Of a stretch of DNA of 10,830 bases, positions 1-6,470 are shown piece after piece. Numbering within the stretch: the first letter of the stretch is position 1; every line of letters starts with the position of its first letter. Made by a program: the position numbers and the translations under genes. The stretch comes from Planctomycetota bacterium (GTDB lineage Bacteria > Planctomycetota > SZUA-567): assembly GCA_031270145.1 (NCBI GenBank), contig JAISYD010000302.1, forward strand, positions 1 to 10,830, in the 5' to 3' direction. The notes beneath the pieces were generated by a model. That model searched no databases. It had not been told where the DNA came from and saw only the letters and a program-made list of their open reading frames with translations.

Positions 1-1110
1 CTACCCTTCGCCAACCTGTCCGAAGCCGCCGCCATCGAGGGAGTGGAGGCGGTGGGCGTCCGGGATCTGGCGGAGGCGGCGGGCTTTTTCGCCGGAACCT
101 GGACGCCGCCCCAGTCCCAGCCGCCCGACGAGCCGGCCGGAGAAGCGGACGGCGGTCTCTGCTATTCGGATCTGCGGGGACAGGAGATGGTCAAGCGCGC
201 CATGCTGGTGGCGGCCGCCGGGTCGCACCACTGCCTCCTGATGGGGCCGCCCGGCAGCGGCAAGACCATGGCGGCCCAACGACTCCCGACCATCCTGCCG
301 CCCTTGACGCTGGGAGAAAGCCTTGACGCCACCAAAATCCACAGCGTGGCCGGCGAAACCCGGCCGGGACAGGGGCTGATGCGCCTGCGCCCCTTCCGCT
401 CGCCCCACCATAACGCCAGCCTGTCCGGGCTAATCGGCGGCGGCGCCATACCCCGGCCGGGGGAAATATCGCTGGCCCACAACGGCGTGCTGTTCCTGGA
501 CGAAGCGCCGGAGTTCCCCCGCCAGTTGCTGGAGACCCTCCGCCAGCCGCTGGAGGACGGCTCCATCACCATCAGCCGGGCGGCCGGCTCCGGAACGTTT
601 CCGGCCCGCATCCTGCTGATTCTGTCGATGAATCTCTGCCCTTGCGGCCGCCGGGGAGATCCGCGCCGGGTCTGCCGCTGCTCGCCCGGGCAAGTGGCCG
701 CCTATGTCGGGAAGATTTCCGGCCCGCTCATGGATCGCATCGATCTGCATGTCGAGGTTCCGCCGGTGGACCGCGACCGCCTGATGGAGGGAAGGAAGGG
801 CGAGACATCGCCGCAAATGGCGGCCCGGGTGGCGGCGGCGCGGAAAATCCAGGAGAGGCGGTTCCCCGACCGCCCCACCCCGGTCAACGCCGCCATGACG
901 CCGGCGGATTTGGAGAGGCATTGCCGCCTGAATCGCGAGGGGGAATCGCTGATCAAGTCGGCCTTGAGCGAATTCGGGCTTTCCGCCCGCGCCTACGGGC
1001 GCGTCCTAAAGACGGCCCGCACCATCGCCGATCTGGAGGACAGCCCAGACATCGGCATTGAACACCTGATGGAGGCGGTGCAATACCGCCGGAGCGAAGT
1101 CGGCGGCTAG
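1..1110 (+). CDS. comM: ComM/YifB-family AAA+ ATPase (Mg-chelatase-like), 5' end cut by window edge
   Basis: The reading frame is open from base 1 and ends at TAG 1108-1110, leaving 369 codons of a protein that is usually about 500 residues. The missing part would be most of the N-terminal Lon-protease-like (S5) domain. Visible in order, counting from base 1: an interdomain linker, Walker A GPPGSGKT at about 82-89, the family signature HNASLSGLIGGG followed by PRPGEISLAHNGVLFLDE (Walker B, about 136-168), a CPC...CRC cysteine group at about 213-227, the sensor-region text MDRIDLHVEVP, and the C-terminal Mg_chelatase_C helices. In naturally competent bacteria ComM is a hexameric helicase that promotes branch migration during integration of transforming DNA. 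It is also widespread in bacteria not known to be competent, so this gene alone does not show competence. It is the only supported plus-strand gene here and converges with the methyltransferase gene. Confidence 0.96.
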   Translation, partial: LPFANLSEAAAIEGVEAVGVRDLAEAAGFFAGTWTPPQSQPPDEPAGEADGGLCYSDLRGQEMVKRAMLVAAAGSHHCLLMGPPGSGKTMAAQRLPTILPPLTLGESLDATKIHSVAGETRPGQGLMRLRPFRSPHHNASLSGLIGGGAIPRPGEISLAHNGVLFLDEAPEFPRQLLETLRQPLEDGSITISRAAGSGTFPARILLILSMNLCPCGRRGDPRRVCRCSPGQVAAYVGKISGPLMDRIDLHVEVPPVDRDRLMEGRKGETSPQMAARVAAARKIQERRFPDRPTPVNAAMTPADLERHCRLNREGESLIKSALSEFGLSARAYGRVLKTARTIADLEDSPDIGIEHLMEAVQYRRSEVGG

Positions 1111-1121
1111 CGCTCCGGCGG
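1086..1121. terminator. 11-bp perfect inverted repeat between convergent genes, possible bidirectional terminator
   Basis: Arms CCGCCGGAGCG (1086-1096) and CGCTCCGGCGG (1111-1121) are exact reverse complements around a 14-base loop that contains the end of comM and its TAG. The next gene converges and its stop is only 7 bases beyond the right arm. Position and stem strength suit a shared terminator. There is no uninterrupted T-run directly after either arm; the nearest on the plus strand is TTTT at about 1134-1137. It is therefore not a textbook intrinsic terminator and could be an RNA 3'-end stabiliser. Confidence 0.5.
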
Positions 1122-1127
1122 CGCGGC

Positions 1128-2015
1128 TTAATCTTTTCGCGGCAGAGCGGCGAACAGGGCGGTTCCCAAGGCAAGCTTCCTTGCGCCGCCCGTCGTCCGC
1201 AGAACCAGCGGAAGCGTTTCCACTTCGGCCAATCCGGGGATGGCGGCGGCTTGACGGAGCAAATCGGAAGCGCCCCAGCCAGCCCGATGGCAGACGAGGC
1301 AAAGCAAACCGCCTTGCCGCGCAAGCAGGATGCCGGCCAGGCGCAGGAGTTCCGGCAAGTCCCGCTCCAGTTTCCAATCCCCCGTTCCGCCTCCCCTGCC
1401 GTAAGCGGGCGGATCCGCCACCAGCAGATCGCAATCCCGATCCCGGCGGACCTCCCGGACCAGAAAGGCGAGCGCGTCGTCCGCCAGCCAGCGCACCGGC
1501 GCCTTTTCAAGGCCGGAAAGGACCGCATTTTCGCGCGCTTGCCGCAATGCGCCGGGAGAGGAATCGACATGGATTATTTCCCGGACGCCGGGCAGCGATG
1601 CCAGCGCCAGGGTAACGAGGCCGGTGTGGGCGAAGAGATTGATGATTCGCCGCCCGTTGGAAGAAACCGGCCGCTCGGCCAACTGATCGGACAAACGGCC
1701 GGCGACCCGGAGACATTCGGGAAAAAAACCAAGCTGCCCGCCGCCGGTCGGCCTCAGGCCCAGGCTGACGGAACCCAGACGGATGCGCCAATCCGCTGGC
1801 GGAACGCCCAGCCAGCCGGAGCCGCGGCAAAAGCTGAGTTGGGCCGCGGCCCAGACCGCGGGAGGCAGGATCGGAGGCCAACTGGCGGCGGGGGCCGGCC
1901 GGGACACCGCAATGCCGGCGAAACGCTCCAGGCGCCGGCCATGGCCGCAATCAAGGAAGGCGTAACCAGTCTGGGATTCGGCGGGATCGCGACCGCCGCC
2001 CCCGGGCGGGATCAA
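1128..2015 (-). CDS. Class I SAM-dependent methyltransferase, RlmI/RlmK-like catalytic domain
   Basis: This predicted methyltransferase of 295 residues resembles the catalytic part of 23S rRNA cytosine-C5 methyltransferases of the RlmI/RlmK-like group. The SAM-binding motif I is INLFAHTGLVTLALAS at 125-140, the acidic ribose-binding position is D151 in HVDSSPGALRQARENA, and the catalytic-type motif is LVADPPAYGRG at 198-208. The stretch LRPTGGGQLGFFPE at about 87-100 matches the segment before motif I in this group. The N-terminal PUA domain of classical RlmI is absent. The homologous region begins near residue 18 (YAFLDCGHGRRLERF), with no ATG or GTG upstream in frame after the previous stop. 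TTG at 2015-2013 is therefore the best start, and it overlaps the stop of the preceding gene by four bases (TTGA), implying translational coupling. The substrate is inferred; rRNA is likely but not shown. Confidence 0.82.
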   Translation of the reverse strand: MIPPGGGGRDPAESQTGYAFLDCGHGRRLERFAGIAVSRPAPAASWPPILPPAVWAAAQLSFCRGSGWLGVPPADWRIRLGSVSLGLRPTGGGQLGFFPECLRVAGRLSDQLAERPVSSNGRRIINLFAHTGLVTLALASLPGVREIIHVDSSPGALRQARENAVLSGLEKAPVRWLADDALAFLVREVRRDRDCDLLVADPPAYGRGGGTGDWKLERDLPELLRLAGILLARQGGLLCLVCHRAGWGASDLLRQAAAIPGLAEVETLPLVLRTTGGARKLALGTALFAALPRKD

Positions 2016-2833
2016 TAAGGAAAAAGCCCCGAACGCCGCATGACGAAGCGGTAGCTGGAAAAGGCCGAATCCTTGGGTTTGGCCGCCTCCCCCGTGACGT
2101 CGACGGTGACCCAGCCATCGTAGCCGACCTCGATAAGCGCCTTGGAAAAAGCCTCGAAATCGACCGCCCCCCGGCCAAACTGCGGGGCGCCGCCGGGCCG
2201 GGAGACGGTGACGTCCGAACGCCGCCTAGCCCCGGAAACGTCGCGCAGCCGCACCGCCCGCAGCCTGGCGGCGTTGGCCTTGATCGCCTTGACCGGATCG
2301 ATGCCGGCCAAGGTCAATTCGGCGCTATCAAGCGCCAGGTGCACGACTTCGGGGTTGGTCATGGAAAGGATGCGCCTCAAGTCGCTGTCCGAGGCCCCGA
2401 AATGGCCGGCGCGCGGCATAAAGCACAGGTTTATCCCGAAGTCCCGGCAGCGGCAGCCGATTTCCTCGACAATGGCGGCCGCGGTCAGCCAGTCGTCGTC
2501 CGAGGCCGGGGCGTCCAACGGAGTCGCCTGGCAGACGACAAGGTTGCCTTGGCCGATGGCGCCGACGAAACGGGCGGAATTGGCGGCCCGTTCCACCTGC
2601 TCGTCGGCCTTTTCCTTATCGACGAGGTTCACCCTTTGCAACAGGCCGGAGAGCTTGAGGCCGGTCGTGTCCAGTATCTCCTCGAACACATGCAGGCGAT
2701 CCTCGTAGCGGAGAACCACGTTGGCCGGGAATTCCAGGCCGTCGAAACCGCAATCGGCCACATCGCTGATGGCCTGGATGACTCCTTCGGGCCCCCAGGG
2801 GGCGGCATAACAAGCCAGGCGCATATCTCCCAC
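2012..2833 (-). CDS. Xylose-isomerase-like TIM-barrel protein (sugar phosphate isomerase/epimerase family)
   Basis: The product is 270-273 residues, the usual length for the AP_endonuc_2 / IolE-like TIM-barrel superfamily. The family rhythm is clear: an opening strand MRLACYAAPWG, ISDVADCGFDGLEFP (about 22-36), then strands near LCFMPRAGHFGA, VVHLALDSAELTLAGIDP, LRAVRLRDV and GYDGWVTVDVTGE. Enzymes of this fold isomerise or epimerise sugars, or cleave at abasic sites, using a divalent metal held by Glu, Asp and His. Here the usual LDTGH, VHLKD and VEQD-type segments read LDSAE, VRLRD and TVDV, so several ligands look replaced and activity is uncertain. GTG 2833 (preceded by AGGG with a 5-base spacer) and ATG 2824 (GGGAG only 2 bases upstream) are both possible starts. 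The gene follows the TPR gene by 26 bp and overlaps the methyltransferase gene. Its substrate cannot be named. Confidence 0.82.
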   Translation of the reverse strand: MGDMRLACYAAPWGPEGVIQAISDVADCGFDGLEFPANVVLRYEDRLHVFEEILDTTGLKLSGLLQRVNLVDKEKADEQVERAANSARFVGAIGQGNLVVCQATPLDAPASDDDWLTAAAIVEEIGCRCRDFGINLCFMPRAGHFGASDSDLRRILSMTNPEVVHLALDSAELTLAGIDPVKAIKANAARLRAVRLRDVSGARRRSDVTVSRPGGAPQFGRGAVDFEAFSKALIEVGYDGWVTVDVTGEAAKPKDSAFSSYRFVMRRSGLFPY

Positions 2834-2859
2834 TTCTTCCCTTTCCGAAATCCGGCTTC

Positions 2860-3582
2860 TCAGTCAAACATTTGCGGATGCTCGCGGCACCAGTCGACCT
2901 GTTTGTGGCGGCCCGGACAGGCATTGCCGAAAATCGGACACCCCTCCGGCGTTTCGGGGGACAGCGGCCGGCAGTTGCGTATGCAGTGGGCGTACGGGCA
3001 CGGCAACCCCTGTTCCTCATAATCGCGGTTTTCCGAATGGTCGAACGACCAGCCGCGCAGCCCCAGGTAATCGTCCGCCTTCCCCGAGGCGGCCAATTCC
3101 GCAATCGGCGGATTATCGGAGGCGAGGACGGTACAGGCGTCGTAAAAATCCTTGACGTCGTCGTTTTCGCCCGCCAATTCCAGGAAGCGGCCAAGATCCT
3201 CGGCCGCCAGGTCGTATTGCCCGGCCCGGGCGAAAAGCCAGCCCCGCAGGAAATGCGCCTGCGGCTCGTCCGGATTGCGGGCCAGGGCCAGGTTGATCTG
3301 GCGCAGAACATCCTCGGGCCCGCCCTGGAAACGGGCCAAATCCGCCAGCATGCTGTAGCCCATGGCGTCGTCGGGATCAAGCTGGACCACGGTCTCGAAA
3401 TCATTTCTGGCCTGATCATCCAGGCCAAGATTAAGGTAGCACAGACCCCGGTTGCCATAGGCGCCGGCCATGTCGGGACTCAGGGCGATCACGGCGGAAA
3501 ACGACTCGACCGCCTCGCCGTAGCGCCGCTCCTCCAAGAGGGCGAGGGCCTCCTCGAATCTCCTGTTTTCCGTCGCGTCCAT
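2860..3582 (-). CDS. TPR-repeat protein with C-terminal six-cysteine cluster
   Basis: This 240-residue protein has no signal peptide or membrane segment, so it is probably cytoplasmic. Tetratricopeptide-like helix pairs run at roughly 7-36, 41-72 and 107-138, with typical text such as YGEAVESFSAVIALSPD and AYGNRGLCYLNLGLDDQARND. After a linker, the last 50 residues hold Cys 195, 200, 204, 215, 222 and 232 in the pattern CPYAHCIRNC...CPIFGNACPG...WC. This suggests zinc or iron-sulfur binding. TPRs normally mediate protein-protein contact; the partner is unknown. ATG 3582 is chosen because the repeat text begins directly after it, while the upstream extension to 3720 reads through promoter and leader sequence. 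The ribosome site there (GGGCGG, 7 bases upstream) is weak. The gene starts a three-gene run with the isomerase-like and methyltransferase genes. No gene symbol is assigned. Confidence 0.82.
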   Translation of the reverse strand: MDATENRRFEEALALLEERRYGEAVESFSAVIALSPDMAGAYGNRGLCYLNLGLDDQARNDFETVVQLDPDDAMGYSMLADLARFQGGPEDVLRQINLALARNPDEPQAHFLRGWLFARAGQYDLAAEDLGRFLELAGENDDVKDFYDACTVLASDNPPIAELAASGKADDYLGLRGWSFDHSENRDYEEQGLPCPYAHCIRNCRPLSPETPEGCPIFGNACPGRHKQVDWCREHPQMFD

Positions 3583-3652
3583 CGGGAAACCGCCCGGCTC
3601 CGCCCACCATGCAAACGGGACGCCGGGATAGCCAAGCGTTCCACTCCGCCAA

Positions 3653-3671
3653 TCCGCCCTCCAAGGGCGGA
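3653..3671. repeat. 7-bp perfect hairpin in leader of TPR gene
   Basis: TCCGCCC (3653-3659) and GGGCGGA (3665-3671) form a perfect stem with a 5-base loop. On the minus strand it lies between ftsY and the TPR gene, a few bases after the predicted transcription start of the promoter at 3680-3707. No T-run follows it, so it is a poor intrinsic terminator for ftsY. It could shield the 5' end of the downstream mRNA. Confidence 0.45.
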
Positions 3672-3679
3672 CCAAGCCA

Positions 3680-3707
3680 ATTATTTCCACCCCGCCGCGC
3701 TTGTCAA
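3680..3707 (-). promoter_or_regulatory. Sigma70-type promoter for the TPR-isomerase-methyltransferase unit
   Basis: Read on the minus strand, a perfect -35 box TTGACA (3707-3702) is followed by a 16-base spacer and a -10 box AATAAT (3685-3680), which matches TATAAT at five of six positions. The predicted start is near 3673, leaving a leader of about 90 bases before ATG 3582. The -35 box overlaps the TGA stop of ftsY (3706-3704), so the signal is built into the end of the preceding gene. This A/T-rich patch stands out against GC-rich surroundings. Confidence 0.6.
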
Positions 3708-4648
3708 GACGCCGCCCCACCGCCAGCCGTCACCCCGGCGAAAAGGGCGGCGCAGAACTCCTTGCCGTCAAAGGGAGCGAAATCGCCCTCTTTTTCGCCC
3801 AAACCGATGAATTTCACCGGCAGGCGGATTTGCCGGCTTATCGAGATTACGGCGCCCCCTTTGGCGGTGCCGTCCAGCTTGGCCAGGATGAGGCCGGTCA
3901 CACCCACCCCCTCGGTGAACACCTTGGCCTGGGACAAGGCGTTCTGCCCGGTGGTGGCGTCGAGGACCAGCAACACTTCGTGAGGAGCGCCGGGGACGCA
4001 TTTAGCCGCCACCCGGTGGATTTTTTCCAGTTGCCGCATGAGATTGGCCTTGGTGTGGACGCGGCCGGCCGTGTCCACCAAAACATAATCAGCCTTCCGG
4101 GCGGCGGCGGCGGCGCAGGCGTCGAACACCACCGCCGCCGGATCCGCCCCATCGGCGAGGCGGACCAGGTCCACCCCTATCCGGCCGGCCCAAACGTCAA
4201 GCTGCTCGCCGGCGGCGGCGCGGAAGGTGTCGGCGGCGGCCAAGATCACCTTTCCGCCCTGGTCGACAAGATGCCTGGCGAGTTTGGCGGCGCTGGTGGT
4301 CTTGCCCACCCCGTTCACCCCCACCAAAAGGATTACGGTGGGGCCGTCCGGATTTTTCGCCAGCCCGGCCGCCGCGCCGTCGCCCAGGCTTTCGGCCAGA
4401 TATTCCTTGAGGAATTCCAGCATCTCCGCGGGATCCCGTATCTTCCCGTCCTTGAACCTGGCCCGGACCCTCTCCACCGCCTCGCCAGCCACGGCCGGGC
4501 CGACGTCGGCCAGGAGCAGCCGCTCCTCCAGTTCGCCCAGCAACTCCTCGTCGACCAGCCGGCCAACGCGGAACACATCCTTGACGTCCATAAACAGGAG
4601 ATCGCGGGTCTTTTGCAGGCCGCTTTTCAACTTGGCGAAAAACCCCAT
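3704..4648 (-). CDS. ftsY: Signal recognition particle receptor FtsY
   Basis: FtsY is the membrane-associated GTPase that docks the SRP (Ffh/4.5S RNA)-ribosome complex at the Sec translocon for co-translational insertion of membrane proteins. The 314 residues hold an N domain (about 1-90, beginning MGFFAKLKSGLQKTRD) and a G domain with G1 GVNGVGKTTSAAKLA (110-124), DTFRAAAGEQL (140-150), G3 DTAGRVHTK (192-200), G4 AKLDGTAKGG (256-265) and closing IGLGEKEGDFAPFD. The long acidic A domain of the E. coli protein is absent, as in many bacteria; the amphipathic start may serve for membrane contact. G4 has Ala where TKLD is more common. ATG 4648 follows AGGAAAGG by 5 bases, with that ribosome site inside the end of the PHP gene, whose TAG is 2 bp away. 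This implies coupled translation as the last gene of the ribBA unit. Confidence 0.97.
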   Translation of the reverse strand: MGFFAKLKSGLQKTRDLLFMDVKDVFRVGRLVDEELLGELEERLLLADVGPAVAGEAVERVRARFKDGKIRDPAEMLEFLKEYLAESLGDGAAAGLAKNPDGPTVILLVGVNGVGKTTSAAKLARHLVDQGGKVILAAADTFRAAAGEQLDVWAGRIGVDLVRLADGADPAAVVFDACAAAAARKADYVLVDTAGRVHTKANLMRQLEKIHRVAAKCVPGAPHEVLLVLDATTGQNALSQAKVFTEGVGVTGLILAKLDGTAKGGAVISISRQIRLPVKFIGLGEKEGDFAPFDGKEFCAALFAGVTAGGGAAS

Positions 4649-4650
4649 CC

Positions 4651-5478
4651 CTATCCTTTCCTGGCGGCGGCGAGTTCCCGCAAAGGCTCAAGAAGTTCCC
4701 GGGGAGTGCGGGTGGAACCGATTTCCGCCCCGTCGCCCGGGCTGTGAAAGTCGCTGCCGCCGGAAACCAGCAGTTTCCGCGAGCGGCAATAGGCCAGCAG
4801 GCTGGCAATGGTTTCACCCCCGTGCTTGGGGTGGTAAACCTCGATTCCGTCCAGACCCGCCTCGACGAAACGATCCAGATCGTCCAGCAGGCCGCTTATC
4901 CCGGCATGGGCCAGGATCGCCGCTCCGCCCAATTTTTTAGCCAGGGAAATCCCCTCGGCCATCGGCAAGCGCCGCTTCTCGACATAAACCGGGCCGCCGT
5001 CATGCAGGTAGCGGCCAAAAGCCTCGTTCAAATTTTTGACCACGCCCTTTTCCACCATGGCCCGGGCCAGATGGGGCCGGCCATAGGCCCCGGATTCGCC
5101 AATCCGCAAATCCGGCAATTCGATATGGATGCCAAGCGATTCCAGGCGCTCCAGCATCAGCCGCATCCGCTTCTCGCGGAAGCGGGAAATGTCAGCCAAT
5201 TGACCGGCGCAACCGGAGGCCGGATCGGCGAAAAGCGACAGGATGTGCGCCTCACGCCCATCCAGTTCGCAGGACAACTCCACCCCGGCGACACATTCCA
5301 CCCCGTGGGAGAGACAGGCGGCCAGTTTGTCGTCCGCCCCCGCCAACGAATCGTGATCGGTGATGGCCAGGGCGGAAACGTTGCGTTGAACCGCCAGCCA
5401 AGCCAGCCGGTCCGGGGTCAGGCTGCCATCGGAATAGACGCTGTGGACGTGGAGATCGATTGATTGATTGCCAGCCAA
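4651..5478 (-). CDS. PHP-domain phosphoesterase (TrpH/YciV-like, RNase AM type)
   Basis: The product is 275 residues, matching the PHP family represented by YciV/TrpH. Characterised members hydrolyse 3',5'-nucleotide bisphosphates or remove 5' nucleotides from short RNAs, using a metal centre. The PHP motifs are complete: DLHVHSVYSDGSLTP (8-22), ITDHDS (39-44), GVELS (65-69), HIL at 78, GRPHLARAMVEKG (133-145), LAHAG (189-193), GIEVYHPKH (211-219) and SGGSDFHSP (239-247). These supply the expected His, Asp and Glu ligands (H10, H12, H42, E67, H78, H136, H191, D243, H245). TTG 5478 is the start: GGGGAG lies 5 bases upstream, and the only in-frame sequence further up ends at the nusB stop. The nearby ATG at 5483 is out of frame. 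It lies 12 bp after nusB and 2 bp before ftsY. The true substrate here is inferred. Confidence 0.92.
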   Translation of the reverse strand: MAGNQSIDLHVHSVYSDGSLTPDRLAWLAVQRNVSALAITDHDSLAGADDKLAACLSHGVECVAGVELSCELDGREAHILSLFADPASGCAGQLADISRFREKRMRLMLERLESLGIHIELPDLRIGESGAYGRPHLARAMVEKGVVKNLNEAFGRYLHDGGPVYVEKRRLPMAEGISLAKKLGGAAILAHAGISGLLDDLDRFVEAGLDGIEVYHPKHGGETIASLLAYCRSRKLLVSGGSDFHSPGDGAEIGSTRTPRELLEPLRELAAARKG

Positions 5479-5483
5479 GCCAT

Positions 5484-5489
5484 CTCCCC
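5484..5489 (-). promoter_or_regulatory. Ribosome binding site that fixes a TTG start for the PHP gene
   Basis: GGGGAG on the minus strand sits 5 bases before TTG 5478. The competing ATG at 5483-5481 lies in another frame and inside the spacer, so this site decides in favour of TTG. Confidence 0.65.
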
Positions 5490-5490
5490 G

Positions 5491-5958
5491 TCAAGTTCCG
5501 CCGAACAGGCGGTCCGCCACGCCGTTGACAAAGGCGCCGGAATCCTTGTCGCCGAAGCGCTTGGCCAATTCCACCGCCTCGTCCAAGGCCACCCGCCGGG
5601 GCGACGCCCCCAAGCGGAGCTCGGCGGCCGCGAGGCGGATGACGTTCCTTTCGATGGGGGCGATGCGAATCAGCGACCAGTTGTCGGCCGAAGCGGCGAT
5701 TTCCCTGTCGATGGCCTCCAGGTTGTCTTCCACCCCGCGGATGAGGAGGAGGGCGAAAGCCTCGGCCTCCGGGCGGCGGGATGCTTCTTCCCCGGAAGCC
5801 CCGTCGTCGTCCCAGTCATCCCCGCCGGATTCGCGGCGCTCCGCCAGGCGCTGGCCGCGGAAAAAATCCTCCGGAGACTCGACCCCGGAAAAGCCGTTCA
5901 AATCGGCCATGAACAGATATTGCAGGGCCAAACGCCGACCCAGGCTGCGCGGGCGCAA
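5491..5958 (-). CDS. nusB: Transcription antitermination factor NusB
   Basis: NusB binds boxA RNA together with NusE (ribosomal protein S10) and supports antitermination, chiefly of rRNA operons. The 155-residue product shows the family pattern: basic N-terminus LRPRSLGRRLALQYLF, a long central helix AEAFALLLIRGVEDN, then IERNVIRLAAAEL and the signature VALDEAVELAKRFGDKDSGAFVNGVADRL (split here at about 123-140 and 141-151). It is slightly longer than the usual 130-145 because of an acidic, probably disordered insert at about 42-64 (GGDDWDDDGASGEE). An upstream frame extends to 5997 but runs into ribH and lacks NusB-like sequence. TTG 5958, one base after the ribH stop and 5 bases after GGGAAG, is the likely start. 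Pairing with ribH is very common in bacteria and probably reflects shared expression. Confidence 0.94.
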   Translation of the reverse strand: MRPRSLGRRLALQYLFMADLNGFSGVESPEDFFRGQRLAERRESGGDDWDDDGASGEEASRRPEAEAFALLLIRGVEDNLEAIDREIAASADNWSLIRIAPIERNVIRLAAAELRLGASPRRVALDEAVELAKRFGDKDSGAFVNGVADRLFGGT

Positions 5959-5959
5959 G

Positions 5960-6430
5960 CTAGCTTCCCATGGCCCGGAACAGGTTGGCCATCTCAATGG
6001 CGGTCAGGGCGGCGTCAAAGCCCTTGTTGCCGGCCTTGGTCCCGGCCCGCTCAATGGCCTGTTCAATGCTGTCGGTGGTCAGGACGCCGAAGGCCACCGG
6101 TTTGCCGGTCGACAACGCCGTCTGGCCAATCCCCTTGACCATTTCGGACGCCACATAGTCGAAATGCGGAGTTGAGCCGCGAATCACCGCCCCCAGGGCG
6201 ATGACCGCGTCGTAGGCGGGATTGGCGGCGGCCAGCCTCGCCGCCGCCGGGATCTCGAAAGCCCCCGGCACCCGGATGACCGCGAGGTCGCCGTCCGCCG
6301 CCCCATGCCGAAGCAAAGCGTCGATCGCTCCCTCAAGCAACCTCTCGGTGATGAACGAATTGAAGCGGCTAACCACAATGGCCACCCGGAGTCCGGCGGC
6401 CGTCAGGCCGCCCTCTATGACTTTGGGCAT
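5960..6430 (-). CDS. ribH: 6,7-dimethyl-8-ribityllumazine synthase
   Basis: RibH condenses 5-amino-6-ribitylaminouracil with 3,4-dihydroxy-2-butanone 4-phosphate to give the lumazine precursor of riboflavin, usually as a 60-subunit capsid or a pentamer. The 156 residues are of normal length. Motifs are intact: VVSRFNSFITERLLEGA (19-35) with the aromatic substrate contact F23, VPGAFEIP (54-61), ALGAVIRGSTPHFDYV (78-93) with catalytic His89, and ERAGTKAGNKG (127-137) carrying the phosphate-binding Arg128. ATG 6430 is preferred over longer starts (6445 and 6478) because GGAGG lies 8 bases upstream and homology starts with MPKVIEG. It lies 40 bp downstream of ribBA, which makes one of its two substrates, and one base upstream of nusB. 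Confidence 0.97.
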   Translation of the reverse strand: MPKVIEGGLTAAGLRVAIVVSRFNSFITERLLEGAIDALLRHGAADGDLAVIRVPGAFEIPAAARLAAANPAYDAVIALGAVIRGSTPHFDYVASEMVKGIGQTALSTGKPVAFGVLTTDSIEQAIERAGTKAGNKGFDAALTAIEMANLFRAMGS

Positions 6431-6470
6431 TTCCCCATCCTCCATACCGGCGACCGGGCCGCGCGGCGTC

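Noticed and set aside
1251..2018. Open frame of 255 codons on the plus strand opposite the methyltransferase gene
   Set aside because: The minus frame has clear SAM-binding and DPPAYG motifs; the plus frame has none and no ribosome site.
3701..4747. Open frame of 348 codons on the plus strand opposite ftsY
   Set aside because: It mirrors the FtsY frame, with His/Gly/Gln-rich text and no recognisable domain.
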